From Hymenopus coronatus (lineage: Eukaryota > Arthropoda > Insecta > Mantodea > Hymenopodidae): DNA of 64,000 nt. Shown piece after piece: positions 1-9,756 of this stretch. Below the pieces are notes generated by a model. The model saw nothing but the letters and a program-made list of their open reading frames with translations, was not told where the DNA came from and did no database searches. Location of the stretch: positions 107,288,620 to 107,352,619 of the forward strand of contig CM060900.1 of assembly GCA_030762935.1 (NCBI GenBank), given 5' to 3'. The first letter of the stretch is position 1, and every line of letters starts with the position of its first letter. The translations under genes and the position numbers were made by a program.

Positions 1-184
1 TTCTTTTTTAGTTTCTGTTTCTGCGTTGTGATGTTGACTTCAATGCCTTTGGAGAACGCCAGAGGCTAATCTGAATCTAGACTCAGATATTCAAGGACAG
101 CGTTACTAAATAGCGGAATATTCTGAATTTCTGGGAAGCTCTAAATGTTAAGTCCAAATAATGCTAGCAAATGTAAGCAAGCGT

Positions 185-275
185 GTGATAATACGACTGG
201 TTCCGTAGGTCACTGCGTAAAGCACCCCTACCGTGCGATGATTCCGCATTCGATTCCCGGCTGTGGATACGATTT
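185..275 (+). repeat. possible tRNA-like SINE head
   Basis: A B-box-like TTCGATTCCCGG lies at about 250-260, with a weak A-box-like segment near 200 (TTCCGTAGGTCACTGCG). It could be the head of a tRNA-derived retroposon. I found no second copy in the window, so the call is tentative. Confidence 0.3.
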
Positions 276-280
276 TTTTC

Positions 281-477
281 TCTAGGAATGATTATTCCAT
301 ATTTTCATCATATATATGAGAGTATGAATGAGCGTGTGATCTAATGTATAAAACGGAAAGAAATTCCAAAAATCCAATGGCAACTGTATAATAGTTAACA
401 CCCTTGTCGATGGACTATGTTGCAAAAGATAAAACAGTGCCGAAATGATAACTGAAGCTAAACGGTGGGGTATAAAT
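281..477. other. unassigned AT-rich stretch
   Basis: No coding pattern, tRNA-like box or similarity to the other repeats was seen here. It leads into the AAT microsatellite that follows. Confidence 0.5.
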
Positions 478-564
478 GTAATAATAATAATAGTAATAAT
501 AATAATAATAATTATGATGATAATATTAATAATAATAGTAATATGATAATTACGATAACATTAT

Positions 565-652
<88 letters not shown>

Positions 653-655
653 GTA
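478..655 (+). repeat. (AAT)n microsatellite
   Basis: A long AAT/ATA trinucleotide tract, imperfect at its left end and nearly pure from about 568 to 650. It directly precedes a SINE-C copy. A similar tract follows the next SINE-C copy, so it may have grown from a retroposon tail. Confidence 0.95.
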
Positions 656-660
656 TAAAA

Positions 661-880
661 CTTGAGATTACCTTGTGGCACACCGAGAAGCTTGCGAGTC
701 ATTTGAAGAATTTAATGCAGTGTCAGCATGTCGCCATGGTAGCCAAGTGGTTAGAGCGACCGGCTAGAGACCGGAAGATCCGTGGTTGAAATCTCGGTTA
801 TGACATTGAATTTTTCAGTCTGACTTTACCTCTTCCACTCCTGTCATACACACGGCTTGTGTGAAAAAACAATTAAAAAT
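661..880 (+). repeat. SINE-C copy 1 (tRNA-derived)
   Basis: A leader of about 70 bp (CCTTGTGGCACACCGAGAAG) is followed by a tRNA-like part beginning GCCATGGTAGCC at 733. The A box region reads TAGCCAAGTGGTTAGAGCG and the B box GGTTGAAATCT. A CT-rich body with TTTTTCAGTCTGACT follows and the copy ends in CAATTAAAAA. The same order of blocks recurs at 961, 57030 and 59003. No separate Pol III terminator was examined. Confidence 0.8.
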
Positions 881-960
881 GTACACAAAAAGATTATAAT
901 AGTTACTATAAAGCCCAGGAATTAATGTACTTACGACATTGTATGTCGCCATGTCGTATG
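881..960. other. spacer between two SINE-C copies
   Basis: AT-rich spacer with an imperfect direct repeat of ATGTCGCCATGTCGTATGTC near 942-962. No other feature was seen. Confidence 0.5.
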
Positions 961-1175
961 TCATATCAAAATAATGTTAGATCACCTTGCGAAATACCGG
1001 GAAACATGCGAATCAATTGATGAATTTAATGCCGTGCCGAAATATTGTCATGGTAGCTCAGTAGTTAGAGCGACCGGCTAGAGACCGGGAGATCGGTGGT
1101 TCAAATCACGGCTATGGCATTGAATTTATCAGTCTGACTCTATCTATCCAAATCCTGTCCTCCACATGGCAATTA
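961..1175 (+). repeat. SINE-C copy 2, best tRNA fold
   Basis: The tRNA-like part spans about 1047-1118. The ends GTCATGG and CTATGGC pair as an acceptor stem with wobble pairs. A D-stem GCTC/GAGC and an anticodon-like stem CCGG/CCGG enclose a 7-base loop, CTAGAGA, whose anticodon-equivalent positions read AGA. The B box is GGTTCAAATCA. This is a retroposon, not a tRNA gene: the part repeats with a shared leader and body in other copies. It passes directly into an ATT/AAT tract through CAATTAAAATT. Confidence 0.8.
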
Positions 1176-1220
1176 AAATTATTATTATTATTAACATAAT
1201 TAATAATAATACTAATAATC

Positions 1221-1277
<57 letters not shown>

Positions 1278-1278
1278 T
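1176..1278 (+). repeat. (AAT)n microsatellite at SINE-C tail
   Basis: ATT then AAT triplets begin immediately at the CAATTAAAATT tail of SINE-C copy 2. Open frames on both strands here encode only poly-Asn or poly-Ile and are artefacts. Confidence 0.95.
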
Positions 1279-2000
1279 TAATATTGAAAGGGAAGTTTAT
1301 CATCAGTGGCATTTCGACTTGAGGCTACTATTTCTGTATAAGAGCCCCAATAAAATGTTGTTGCGTACCTAGATATTGCTTGACAACAAGGGAACTCACC
1401 CCTGATATTTAATGAAAATTTTGGGTGAACTCACTAAAAACTGCGAACCCGTGAAAGAAATATTCAAAGTCTACAAATTCAAAAACCCATTTCACTTTTG
1501 ATATTATAAGTATTTACAATAAGCAGCTTATTACATTCTGAGATAACTCTTTTGGACCCTTTTATTTTGTCGGCTCATTTGTACTTATAAAATCCTCCAA
1601 ACGATCTTCATCTATTTTTTTCTACAAATCTAAAAAGCCAAACAATTGAAGCTCTCATATACTTTTTTGTATTGCAAAGGCCTTTTAATTTGTTGATAGT
1701 TAAAGTAAAACTTTGCTAAAATAGAGCTTTATGTTGACAATTTTAACACATTTTTTGACCAAAACTAATACAAAAATTAAGACAGTTTCGTAAGCTAGAA
1801 TCACAAACGTACCTTGGCTATTTAAAAGGCTGATATTTTTTAATATTTCAATTTCATCACTGGAAAAAATTTAGATCAGGGAAGGAAATATAATTTTCGA
1901 AAGTAATACCCTAAAAATTAAAAGATATTGAAATAAAATTAAAAAAAAAACACTGTTTAAATTTTCAGCCGAATTGTCTGAATGGTTTAGAAAATGTCTA
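1279..2000. other. unassigned AT-rich DNA
   Basis: No recognisable coding region or repeat was found. Short open frames here have no recognisable motif. Confidence 0.5.
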
Positions 2001-2895
2001 TTTTTACTTTCTCCATACGCACTATGTACATAGTGTATAGAGAAAGTATTGCACTTCACCAAAAATTTGATACCAAGATTTCACCGGAAATATATGTTTT
2101 AGGGTCCCCAATATCCAAAAAAAGCATTTTCACAAAAAGGTCCGTGTGTGTGTGTGTGTGTGTCCGTGTGTCCGTGTGCCCGTGTGTCCGTGTGTCTGTG
2201 AACACGATAACTCAAAACGAAAAGTCGGTAAAATACCAAACTTGGTATTTAAGTTTAGTATCTTCCAGGGATTCGACACGAATATTTTGAGAAAAACCCC
2301 CCACCCCCAACTACCCTTTACATGGAACGTTTTTCGAAAATTTTGATCTTCTCAAAAATGGCTCTAACGATTTTGATAAAAATTTCGGATATTAAACATA
2401 TTTAACTGACAAATGAAATGTATATCTTGAATTTTCTGGGAATAGTCTCTGAAGATTAGTTTATTCTGGATGAATTTTACTAAATTTTGAATAACTGCTA
2501 AACCGTAAGAGAGAGACAAAAACTTACTACACAAAAAAGTAGAGCACATTAAAACACACAATTTATGTTATATACATTTTTTTTTTTCGTGGAGTTCGTC
2601 GTTTTTGTGACATTCCTTATTTTTGGTTTTTGCTATGAAAAACGTATACTTTTCTCATACTGGAACTTGTCAACTCCTATCCATATAAACAAAGGAACTT
2701 CACTGACATAGTAACCACTTTAACCTACGGTTGTCCCTTATTTCACTTCCACTTACAAGGATGCGAGAAATAAGACTTTTTCTGCTAATTTTTTTATCTG
2801 ATTAGCATAAAATAAATAGAATTATAAGCTTTTTAAGAATTATTTGTTGCAGGGATATGGAGAAAGTCATGTGAATTGTACACATCAGATTTTTA
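2001..2895 (-). mobile_element. HR1 copy, near full length
   Basis: Reference copy for the family, shown palindrome first. It begins TTTTTACTTTCTCC followed by a near-perfect palindrome centred on CTATGTACATAG (about 2005-2047). Next come GATTTCACCGGAAATA, a (GT)n tract with TCCGTGTG units (2142-2200), the hairpin TACCAAACTTGGTA, and a C-rich CCCCCCACCCCCAACTACCC block. About 450 AT-rich bases follow, ending in AGAAAGTCATGTGAATTGTA and CACATCAGATTTTT. No open frame is conserved among copies. The order of parts (subterminal inverted motif, internal microsatellite, terminal hairpin) is that of Helentron-derived HINEs, but no RepHel protein is present in the window to confirm it. Confidence 0.85.
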
Positions 2896-3361
2896 ATAAT
2901 TGCTTCCCTTAAATATATTTTTGCAAAGCATATTCGTAAGGCGTTATTTTTTATTTAACAGATTAGGTGAACATAATCTGAAGGAAAAATACAAAAACCA
3001 AGTGTGTTGCAAATTTGCAGGAACAGATTGGGAAATTTGCCACACTGCAACCAATAGCCAACCAAAATTGAATTAATTAATAACCTGGAATTCCAAATGT
3101 GCTTCTATCAATAATTAAAGTTGATTTGACCAAACCGATTTTCAGCTATAATTTTAAAGTTGCGGCAGGTAATATCATTTCATATTGCTATGCAACTATG
3201 TTTTACTATTTTAAAACTAATATTTAGAAATTCATGTTTATGTGGATCGACGCGTCTCTGAATAATCCGATGGCTTAAATAAAAACTAGACTCATATTAT
3301 TTTCTGGTTAAAACTACTTCATCGAGCCAAACCATAGGAATTTTGAATATACATTTTAAAA
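2896..3361. other. unassigned AT-rich DNA
   Basis: Nothing recognisable was seen between two HR1 insertions. Confidence 0.5.
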
Positions 3362-3517
3362 ACCCGATGTATTCTCTTCACATCACTTTCTCTACCAGGT
3401 ATGCCATCACAAACTATTCATACAAAAGCCCATGATCCTATCTACTACATTAGCAAAACTTGTATTATTACTTAGTTCCTTAAAAGTGGAGGAGAAACAA
3501 GGGAATACACCAAACAT
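3362..3517 (+). mobile_element. HR1 fragment, TCTGATGTG end only
   Basis: A diverged start of HR1 (CACATCACTTTCTCTACC) runs to the conserved AACAAGGGAATACACC block and stops. The next bases belong to an HR1 piece in the opposite orientation. Confidence 0.7.
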
Positions 3518-4195
3518 GTTTGTGTTTGTGTGCGTGTGTGCGTGCGTATGTGTGTGTTGTGGACAACATAACTAAAAAATGAAAAGTCGGTTAAATACCA
3601 AACTTGGTATTTGTTTAATGCCTTCTAAAATTGCGACACGAATATTTTCAGAAAAATTACTCCATCCCAAATTACCATTTAATGGAATATTTTTGAAATA
3701 ATGGCTGTAAAGATTTTGATTAAAACACCTTATATTAAAGCTATTTAACTAAAATAAATATGTTGAAACTCTTGGAAATGGCCTCTGAAGACCTCTTCAA
3801 TCTGAATGACTTTTGTATACCTCGTAAACCGTAAGAAATAAACAAAAACTTACGGCACAAAAAAAACTGATTTCGTTAAAAACGCAATTTGTGTCATATA
3901 CCTTTTTTTTTAACGTGAAGTTGACCATTTACAAGTTGGTTGTTATTGATTTCAGCTTTAAATCAATTTCTATCTTTTTTCTAACTCTCTCTTTGAATTT
4001 GACATTCATTTTTCTTTTGTTTTACTACTGGACATGCCAAGAGATCAAATTTCAATCATATAGCAACCGCCTTTTAAAACATTTGACTATCGCTTTAGTG
4101 CATTCCCTTACTTCCCTCCTACTTATAGGGAACTATGTGGTAAGAACGTTTTTGCTAATGTTTATCATGATTGCATGAAATAGAAGTAAAAGCTG
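3518..4195 (-). mobile_element. HR1 fragment, palindrome end missing
   Basis: It starts in the (GT)n tract and continues through TACCAAACTTGGTATTTG, GCGACACGAATATTTTCAG and CTCGTAAACCGTAAGAAATA to TTTATCATGATTGCATGAAA. Both ends of the element are missing. It joins the preceding '+' fragment in an inverted arrangement. Confidence 0.75.
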
Positions 4196-4292
4196 TCTAT
4201 CTACCTATTCTGTACCAAAATATTCTTAAAGTCAAGTAAAAGCAACACATTCAGAGCTATGTTCTCACCTCCGTTCCTCTTGCTAACATGCA

Positions 4293-4433
4293 GTTTTACT
4301 TTCTCTACACTTACTATGTACATAGAGTATAGAGAAGATATTGTGATGCACCCAAAAATTCGATACCGAGATTTCACCGGAAATACGTGTTCTGGAACCC
4401 CTTGAATCCAAAAAAAGCATTTTTAGAAAAGTG

Positions 4434-4467
<34 letters not shown>

Positions 4468-5160
4468 TGTGGGCAGCATAGCTACAAAACGAAAAGTCCG
4501 TTAAATACCAAACTTTTTCAGTATCTTCAAAGGATGCGACACATAGATTTTAAAAAAAAATTCCTCCCTCCCTCAACTACCCTTTACATGGAGAAATTTT
4601 CGACACTTTTGATTTTCTCAAAAACGGCCCTAACGATTATGATTTAAGTATCGTATGTTAAACATTTACATGGCAAATACAATGTATATCTTGAATTTTG
4701 GGAATAGCTTTTGAAGACATCTTTATCCTGGATGAATTTTGCGGAGTTTTTCATAACTGGTAAACATAACCTTACTTAGTAAACCTTAGTAACCTTAGTA
4801 AACCTTACTTAGCTCGTTGAAATACACAATTTATGTTGCATACATTTTCTTAGTGGAGTTGACCGTCTTTGAGATATTCCTTGTCATTTGTTTCAGTTTC
4901 TGATGCTTACATTTTTCTCATGCGGGAATTTGTCAACTCGTGGCCATACAAAAAAAGGAACTTCAACCACATAGCAACCAGCTTTTTAAAGCATTTGACT
5001 GTCACTTTGGGCTATGGTACTCCATTATTTCCCGTACACTTCTACCATATATACTAGCTTTTCTTGATTAGCATGAGGAAAATAGAAGAGTAAGCTTTTT
5101 CACAATAGTTAGTTGCAGAGATGTAGAGAAATATATGTGAATGTAACACATCAGATTTTT
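4293..5160 (-). mobile_element. HR1 copy, near full length
   Basis: It begins TTTTACTTTCTCTACACTTA with CTATGTACATAG, has a (GT)n tract at about 4434-4467, and ends ATATGTGAATGTAACACATC then AGATTTTT. Copies of this size set the full length at about 870 bp. Confidence 0.85.
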
Positions 5161-5468
5161 ATTATGTGAGCAGTGATGGCCAAGCTTAAGTGAAAGACGA
5201 GCGGCTGGATTTGCCTCCGCGCATTGTTTGTTATGACGTATTCATGCACTCATGGCAGTCAAAAACATACATATCTAATTTTTGGAGCATGTTATTTCGA
5301 TCAGCTGTCACGAGTGAGATTGAAGGGGAAATGCTTCATAATAAAAAACAAGGGAATTGGGGTGAAGCGACAATATGACGTCATTACCTCGTAAGCGAAC
5401 AGGTTGGGCTTCCGCTGGCTTGTGAGGAAAAGTAATGCATTAGAAGTGAATCGAATTTTGTTGTTCTT
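5161..5468. other. unassigned stretch
   Basis: A slightly GC-richer spacer between two HR1 copies. The two short frames here show no known motif. Confidence 0.5.
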
Positions 5469-6300
5469 ATTTACTTTCTCTAGCACGAATGTACAGTATG
5501 CATAGAGGAGATATTATATTCCAACCATAAATTTGATACCGAAATTGCACCGGAAATGCATGTTTTGAATCCAAAAGTTTCATTTTTAGAAAAATGTCCG
5601 TATGTGTGTCTGTGGGCAGCATAGCTCAAAAACAAAAAGTCAGCTAAATACTAAACTTGGTATCTAAGTTCATTATCTTTCAAGGATACGGCACGAAGAT
5701 TTTCAAGAAAATCCCCCACTCCCAACTAATCTTTACATGGGTCAATTTGTAAAATTTTGATTTTCTCAAAACTCGTATAATGATTTTCATTAAAATGGTA
5801 TATGTTCAAGATATTTTCATGCCAAACGAAATGTATACACGTATTTAATTTTCTGGGAATGTCTTCTGAAAACCTCTTTGCTTTGGATGATTTTTGTGTA
5901 ACTCATAAATCTTCGGAGATAGATTAAAACGTACTACACAACAATGTAAATCTCGTTAAAACACACAGTACCTATATGTCATGCACATTTATTTTAAAGT
6001 TAACCTTTCCCGAGACATTCTTTGTTATAGGTTTCAGTTTTGAAATATTTAAACTTCTTTCAAGCGGGAAGCCAACTTTCATTTTATCTCTTTTGTTTTA
6101 CTCTCGGTAATAGAAAAGAGAATCTAATTTCAATTAAATCACACAGCGATAGCTTTAGAAAAATAGCCTAGTGTAATTTAGCAAATAATAAGAAAGTTTC
6201 TGCTAATGTCTAACTCGATCATCATAACGTAAATAAAAAAGTAACCTTTAATACAGAAAGTTTGTTTATGGAACATGTGAATGAAACACACCACAAGTTT
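5469..6300 (-). mobile_element. HR1 copy, diverged, full span
   Basis: Starts TTTACTTTCTCTAGCACGAA with a decayed palindrome. The GT tract has shrunk to GTCCGTATGTGTGTCTGTGG. It ends GAACATGTGAATGAAACACA. It is clearly older than the 9-10 kb and 43-47 kb copies. Confidence 0.8.
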
Positions 6301-6699
6301 TAATACAAGTTGTAATTTCGAATATATGGAAATGTTTTAATTGTGTTTGAGATTTTCCAAGCATAGGTCCTTAGCGCTTCTTTAGAAAGAAAACAAATAC
6401 GAATTTGAATCTGTTTTCTTAAATTCAGTTCTCGACAGTAAACGTCTGATGTTACTTCTTTTTTCCATATTTATTCTCCTATTGTGGAGGATTTACACCC
6501 CCAGGACTTTAAAACAGCATCTAAGGTCAGATGCCTGTTAAGGATCAGACAGACTCTGGATCAGAGAGTAGCCAGGATGGATAATACGTACTATTAGAGT
6601 TATGCAGAAGATGTTATGAAATAACGTTTAAATGGATGAAAAAAGGTAATTATCTAGCAGAGTGTGGAAATGATAGCTAGAAAAAAACAGATATCCCGC
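6301..6699. other. unassigned stretch
   Basis: AT-rich with no recognisable feature before the SINE-A fragment. Confidence 0.45.
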
Positions 6700-6793
6700 A
6701 GGAAACATGCTCACCGCAAATCCCACATACCGTCCCCTGGGATCTTTGTTAGAGGCGAGCGGTCTAACCATTCGTCCACGGCGCCACCCATTC
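6700..6793 (-). repeat. SINE-A 5' fragment
   Basis: Read on the minus strand it begins GGGTGGCGCCGTGGACGAAT and GGTTAGACCGCTCGCCTCTA, the same tRNA-like head as the copy at 28585-28912, and continues to the GTATGTGGGATTTG block. The 3' body is missing. Its 5' end lies against the left end of the mariner-like element at 6794. Confidence 0.7.
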
Positions 6794-7473
6794 TACAGGA
6801 TGATTTATATAGAACTGACACATTTCTTTCTTAATCATTTCAAAACGAATTGTGCTAGCGACAGCTTATTATACCTTAATCGTAGAGGAATTTTGGGAGA
6901 TTATTTATCTCTATAGCAAATGTTGAAAATGTCCTCCATCCTGCATAAGGCACAACTCAACACGTCGTTCCATGTTACTGGTCACTCGTTGGAGGACTCT
7001 GTTGTCAATAGCTTGAATCTCCTTTGAGTTGTTGTGCTTCAGATCGTCTAATGTCTGGGGATGTGTGGCGTAAACCCTGTCTTTTAAGTAACCCCATAGA
7101 AAGAAGTCCGGCGATGTCAAATCCGAAGATCTCGGTGGCCACAGGTTCCTGGAAATTATTCCGTCGTCAAAGAGACTTGCAATTAGGTTCATGGATTCAT
7201 TTGATGCATGGCATGTAGCGCCATCTTGCTGAAAATATCCTTGACTCAGCTCTACATCGTACTGCATTTTCATATTGACTACAAGAACAAAATGTCGAAA
7301 CAGCTGCCAACAATGCAATTAGGAATAAAACATAAACATCTGCGCATCTAGTGAAAAGGAATCGAAACTCTAGAACATTCTGCTTAGTTTGGTGCTAAAA
7401 TAGGTCATTGAATGAATTTCCAATGGAATAATTAAAGAAAAGAATGTGCCAGTTCTACATAAATCACTCTGTA
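6794..7473 (-). mobile_element. mariner-like deletion derivative, 680 bp
   Basis: Terminal inverted repeats of about 45 bp: the left begins TACAGGATGATTTATATAGA, and the right, reversed, TACAGAGTGATTTATGTAGA. Both continue with an ACTGRCACATT block and are bounded by TA. Inside is only the C-terminal part of a transposase (6911-7318). An autonomous relative would need about 1.2-1.3 kb, so the 5' half of the gene has been lost. The TIR pair and TA ends are seen directly; the mariner-superfamily label is from family knowledge. Confidence 0.85.
6911..7318 (-). pseudogene. transposase C-terminal fragment (IS630/mariner superfamily)
   Basis: A 135-codon frame with QQDGATCH (the second catalytic Asp context) and WPPRSSDLTSPDFFLWGYLK (the third), ending GGHFQHLL. 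Counting from the Asp in QQDGA to that in SPDFFLWG gives 38 intervening residues, more than the 34 of classical mariners. The N-terminal DNA-binding domain and the first catalytic Asp are absent, so this is a gene remnant that cannot encode an active enzyme. It lies wholly between the TIRs of the 680-bp element. The Met shown is just the first in the remnant. Confidence 0.8.
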
Positions 7474-7510
7474 GTATTACAAAAAACAGAATTATTTAGA
7501 AAGAAAAAAG

Positions 7511-8030
7511 TCTGAGGAATTTAATTCACATGACCTTCTCTAGCTATTTTGCAAGAGATTATTCTTACAAAAGCTGATGCTTATCTCTACTTCGTGCAAA
7601 TCAAAATAAACAGAAAATAATAGAAATTGCCATATTAATTACTTCCTTATAAATAGAAGGAAAATAAGGGAATACTCTAGACTAAAGCGATGGCCAAGTA
7701 TTTTTAAAGCTGTTGCTATGTGATTGAAATTCGTTTCTTTGCATGGCCAGTAGTTGACAAATTCTCGTATGAGAGATGTTTAAATATTTTAAAACTAAAA
7801 CCAACAACAAGGAATATCTCGGAAATGGTTATCAGTAAGAAAAAATGTATATGATATAATTTGTGTGTTTTAACGAGATCTACATTTTTTGTGCACAAGT
7901 TTTTGTCTATCTCACGGTTTACCAGATATGCAAAAGTCATCCAGAAAAAAGAGGTCTTTGGGGGCTATTTGCAAAAAAATTCAAGATACACATTTCATTT
8001 GTTATGTAAATATTATCAATATATTATAAT
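7511..8030 (+). mobile_element. HR1 fragment, TCTGATGTG half
   Basis: Starts TCTGAGGAATTTAATTCACA and runs through AAATAAGGGAATACTCTAG, CTCACGGTTTACCAG and TTCAAGATACACATTTCATT. It ends before the C-rich block and microsatellite. The short frames at 7716-8055 are part of this repeat. Confidence 0.8.
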
Positions 8031-8462
8031 CTTTGGTTCCACCCAGGCTGTATGAGAGCTCTATGCGACTGCCCTGCAAAACTATTCAGACACACCAAAA
8101 CAAATCGGTTAACATTATAATCCGAGGGAAATAAAGGGATAGTTCGTATACCGCCTCTGTGAAAATTTTGCTACAAAATACATGATATAGCCAAGTAGCA
8201 ACCAAGTAGGTTACGCATGAAGACCAATCAATATATATAAAAGAAGTACATTAAGTTAAAAAAAAAAAACTGTGCACAAACCTAAAGGAAAATGAAATAA
8301 AATCATAAGTGAAACATGTCATATAAAAACCAATGACGTTGTGTGCAATGCAATACTACTAAAATATATCTTTGGCTAAGTGCAGTGTGATCCAATTGGT
8401 TTAAAAACCGTCAGGTGTATATGCCTTGCTCTGTATTGGAAGCGGATGTGTTCCTATTGCGT
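8031..8462. other. unassigned AT-rich stretch
   Basis: No recognisable gene or repeat. Confidence 0.45.
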
Positions 8463-8808
8463 AGTAGTCGGCTTGCCCTTCCCTCATGTAGGACTGACAC
8501 CCCCTAAGACTTACAAGGGTGCCCAGGGATCAGAAATCTCTCGGCGAGCCAACGGCACGAACCATAGAATGAAGGATCTGGAGCGAGTGGTCGTCCCGTA
8601 GCCAGTCAAGAACGTGAGGAAAATGATATGAAATGTAAGCGAAATGGATAAACGGAAAGGTGACGATAGTGTTATGTGCGATGAGGGAAATCCGGAGGAC
8701 CCGGAGAAAACCCGCCCAGGTGTCATTTCGTCCAGCACAAATCCCACACGCAGGCACTTGGGACCCTAAGTGGGAGGCGAGCAATCTAATCACTCAGCCA
8801 CCTGTTCC
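8463..8808 (-). repeat. SINE-A, near full length, no poly-A
   Basis: On the minus strand: a head GGTGGCTGAGTGATTAGATT and CTCGCCTCCCACTTAGGGTC, then AAGTGCCTGCGTGTGGGATT, GGGCGGGTTTTCTCCGGGTC, a CATTTCATATCATTTTCCTC block and a tail GTAAGTCTTAGGGGGTGTCA. The B box is degraded compared with the 28.6 kb copy. Open frames on both strands here are SINE sequence. Its 5' end lies 8 bp from an HR1 copy. Confidence 0.85.
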
Positions 8809-8815
8809 TATTACA

Positions 8816-9690
8816 AAAATCTGATGTGTACCATTCACATGACTTTCTCTACATTTCTACAACAAATTATTCTTAAAAAACTTATACTTCTATTAACTTC
8901 ATGCTGATCAGAAAAAATTAGCAGAAATAGTCTTTATTACTTGCTTCGTTGTAAGTAAAAGCGAAATAAGAGAGTACCATAGGTTAAAATGATAGTCAAA
9001 AGCTGGTTGCTATCTCACGGAAGTTCCTTTGTTGTTATGGACAGGAGTTGACAAATTCCTGTATAAGAAAAGTATAAGTTTTTCAAAGCAGAAATCAAGA
9101 ACAAGGAATGTCTAAAAAACGATGAAGTCCGCGAAAAAAATGTATATAACATAAATTGTGTGTTTTATCGTGCTCTACATTTTTCGTGAAGTAAGTTTTT
9201 GTAAATCTCTTACGGTTTAGCAGTTATTCAAAATTTCATAAAATTCATTCATGATAAAGTACTCTTCACAGGCTATCCCCAGAAAATTCAAGATATACAT
9301 TTTATTTGTTATGTAAATATCTTTAATATACGAAAATTTAACCAAAATCATTATAGCCATTTTGAGAAAATGAACATTTTCGAAAAAGTTTCGTGTAAAG
9401 GATAGTTAGGGGTGGGGGAGTTTTTCTTAAAATCTTCGTGTCGCATCCCTAGAAGATACTAAACTTAAATACCAAGTTTGATATTTTACCGACTTTTCGT
9501 TTTTGAGTTATCGTGTTCACAGGCACACGGACACACACACACACGGACCTTTTTCCGAAAATGCCTTTTTTAGATAAAGGGGACCCTAAAACATATATTT
9601 CCGGTGAAATCTTGGTATCGAATTTTTGGGTGGAGTGCAATACCTTCTCTATTCACTATGTACATAGTGCGTATAGAGAAAGTAAAAATA
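8816..9690 (+). mobile_element. HR1 copy, full length
   Basis: Complete: AAAAATCTGATGTGTACCAT, then ACATGACTTTCTCTAC, GTTAGGGGTGGGGGAG, the hairpin, a (CA)n of about 20 bp (9525-9544), CATATATTTCCGGTGAAATC, and the palindrome CTATTCACTATGTACATAGT ending AGAGAAAGTAAAAAT. It is one of the best-preserved single copies. Confidence 0.9.
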
Positions 9691-9756
9691 GAATACTTCT
9701 GTTGACTAGTAGGAAAGGTATGAGTTCTTTTTAATAAAGTTCTTAAAGTTGTATTG
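9691..9756. other. 66-bp spacer between two HR1 copies
   Basis: Unique AT-rich sequence separating two HR1 copies in the same orientation. Confidence 0.6.

Noticed and set aside
1112..1372. Open frames with long poly-Asn or poly-Ile runs
   Set aside because: They are translations of the AAT/ATT microsatellite on both strands.
2001..2047. HR1 palindrome as a cruciform promoter or operator
   Set aside because: It recurs at the terminus of every intact HR1 copy, so it is part of the element and not a site belonging to a local gene.
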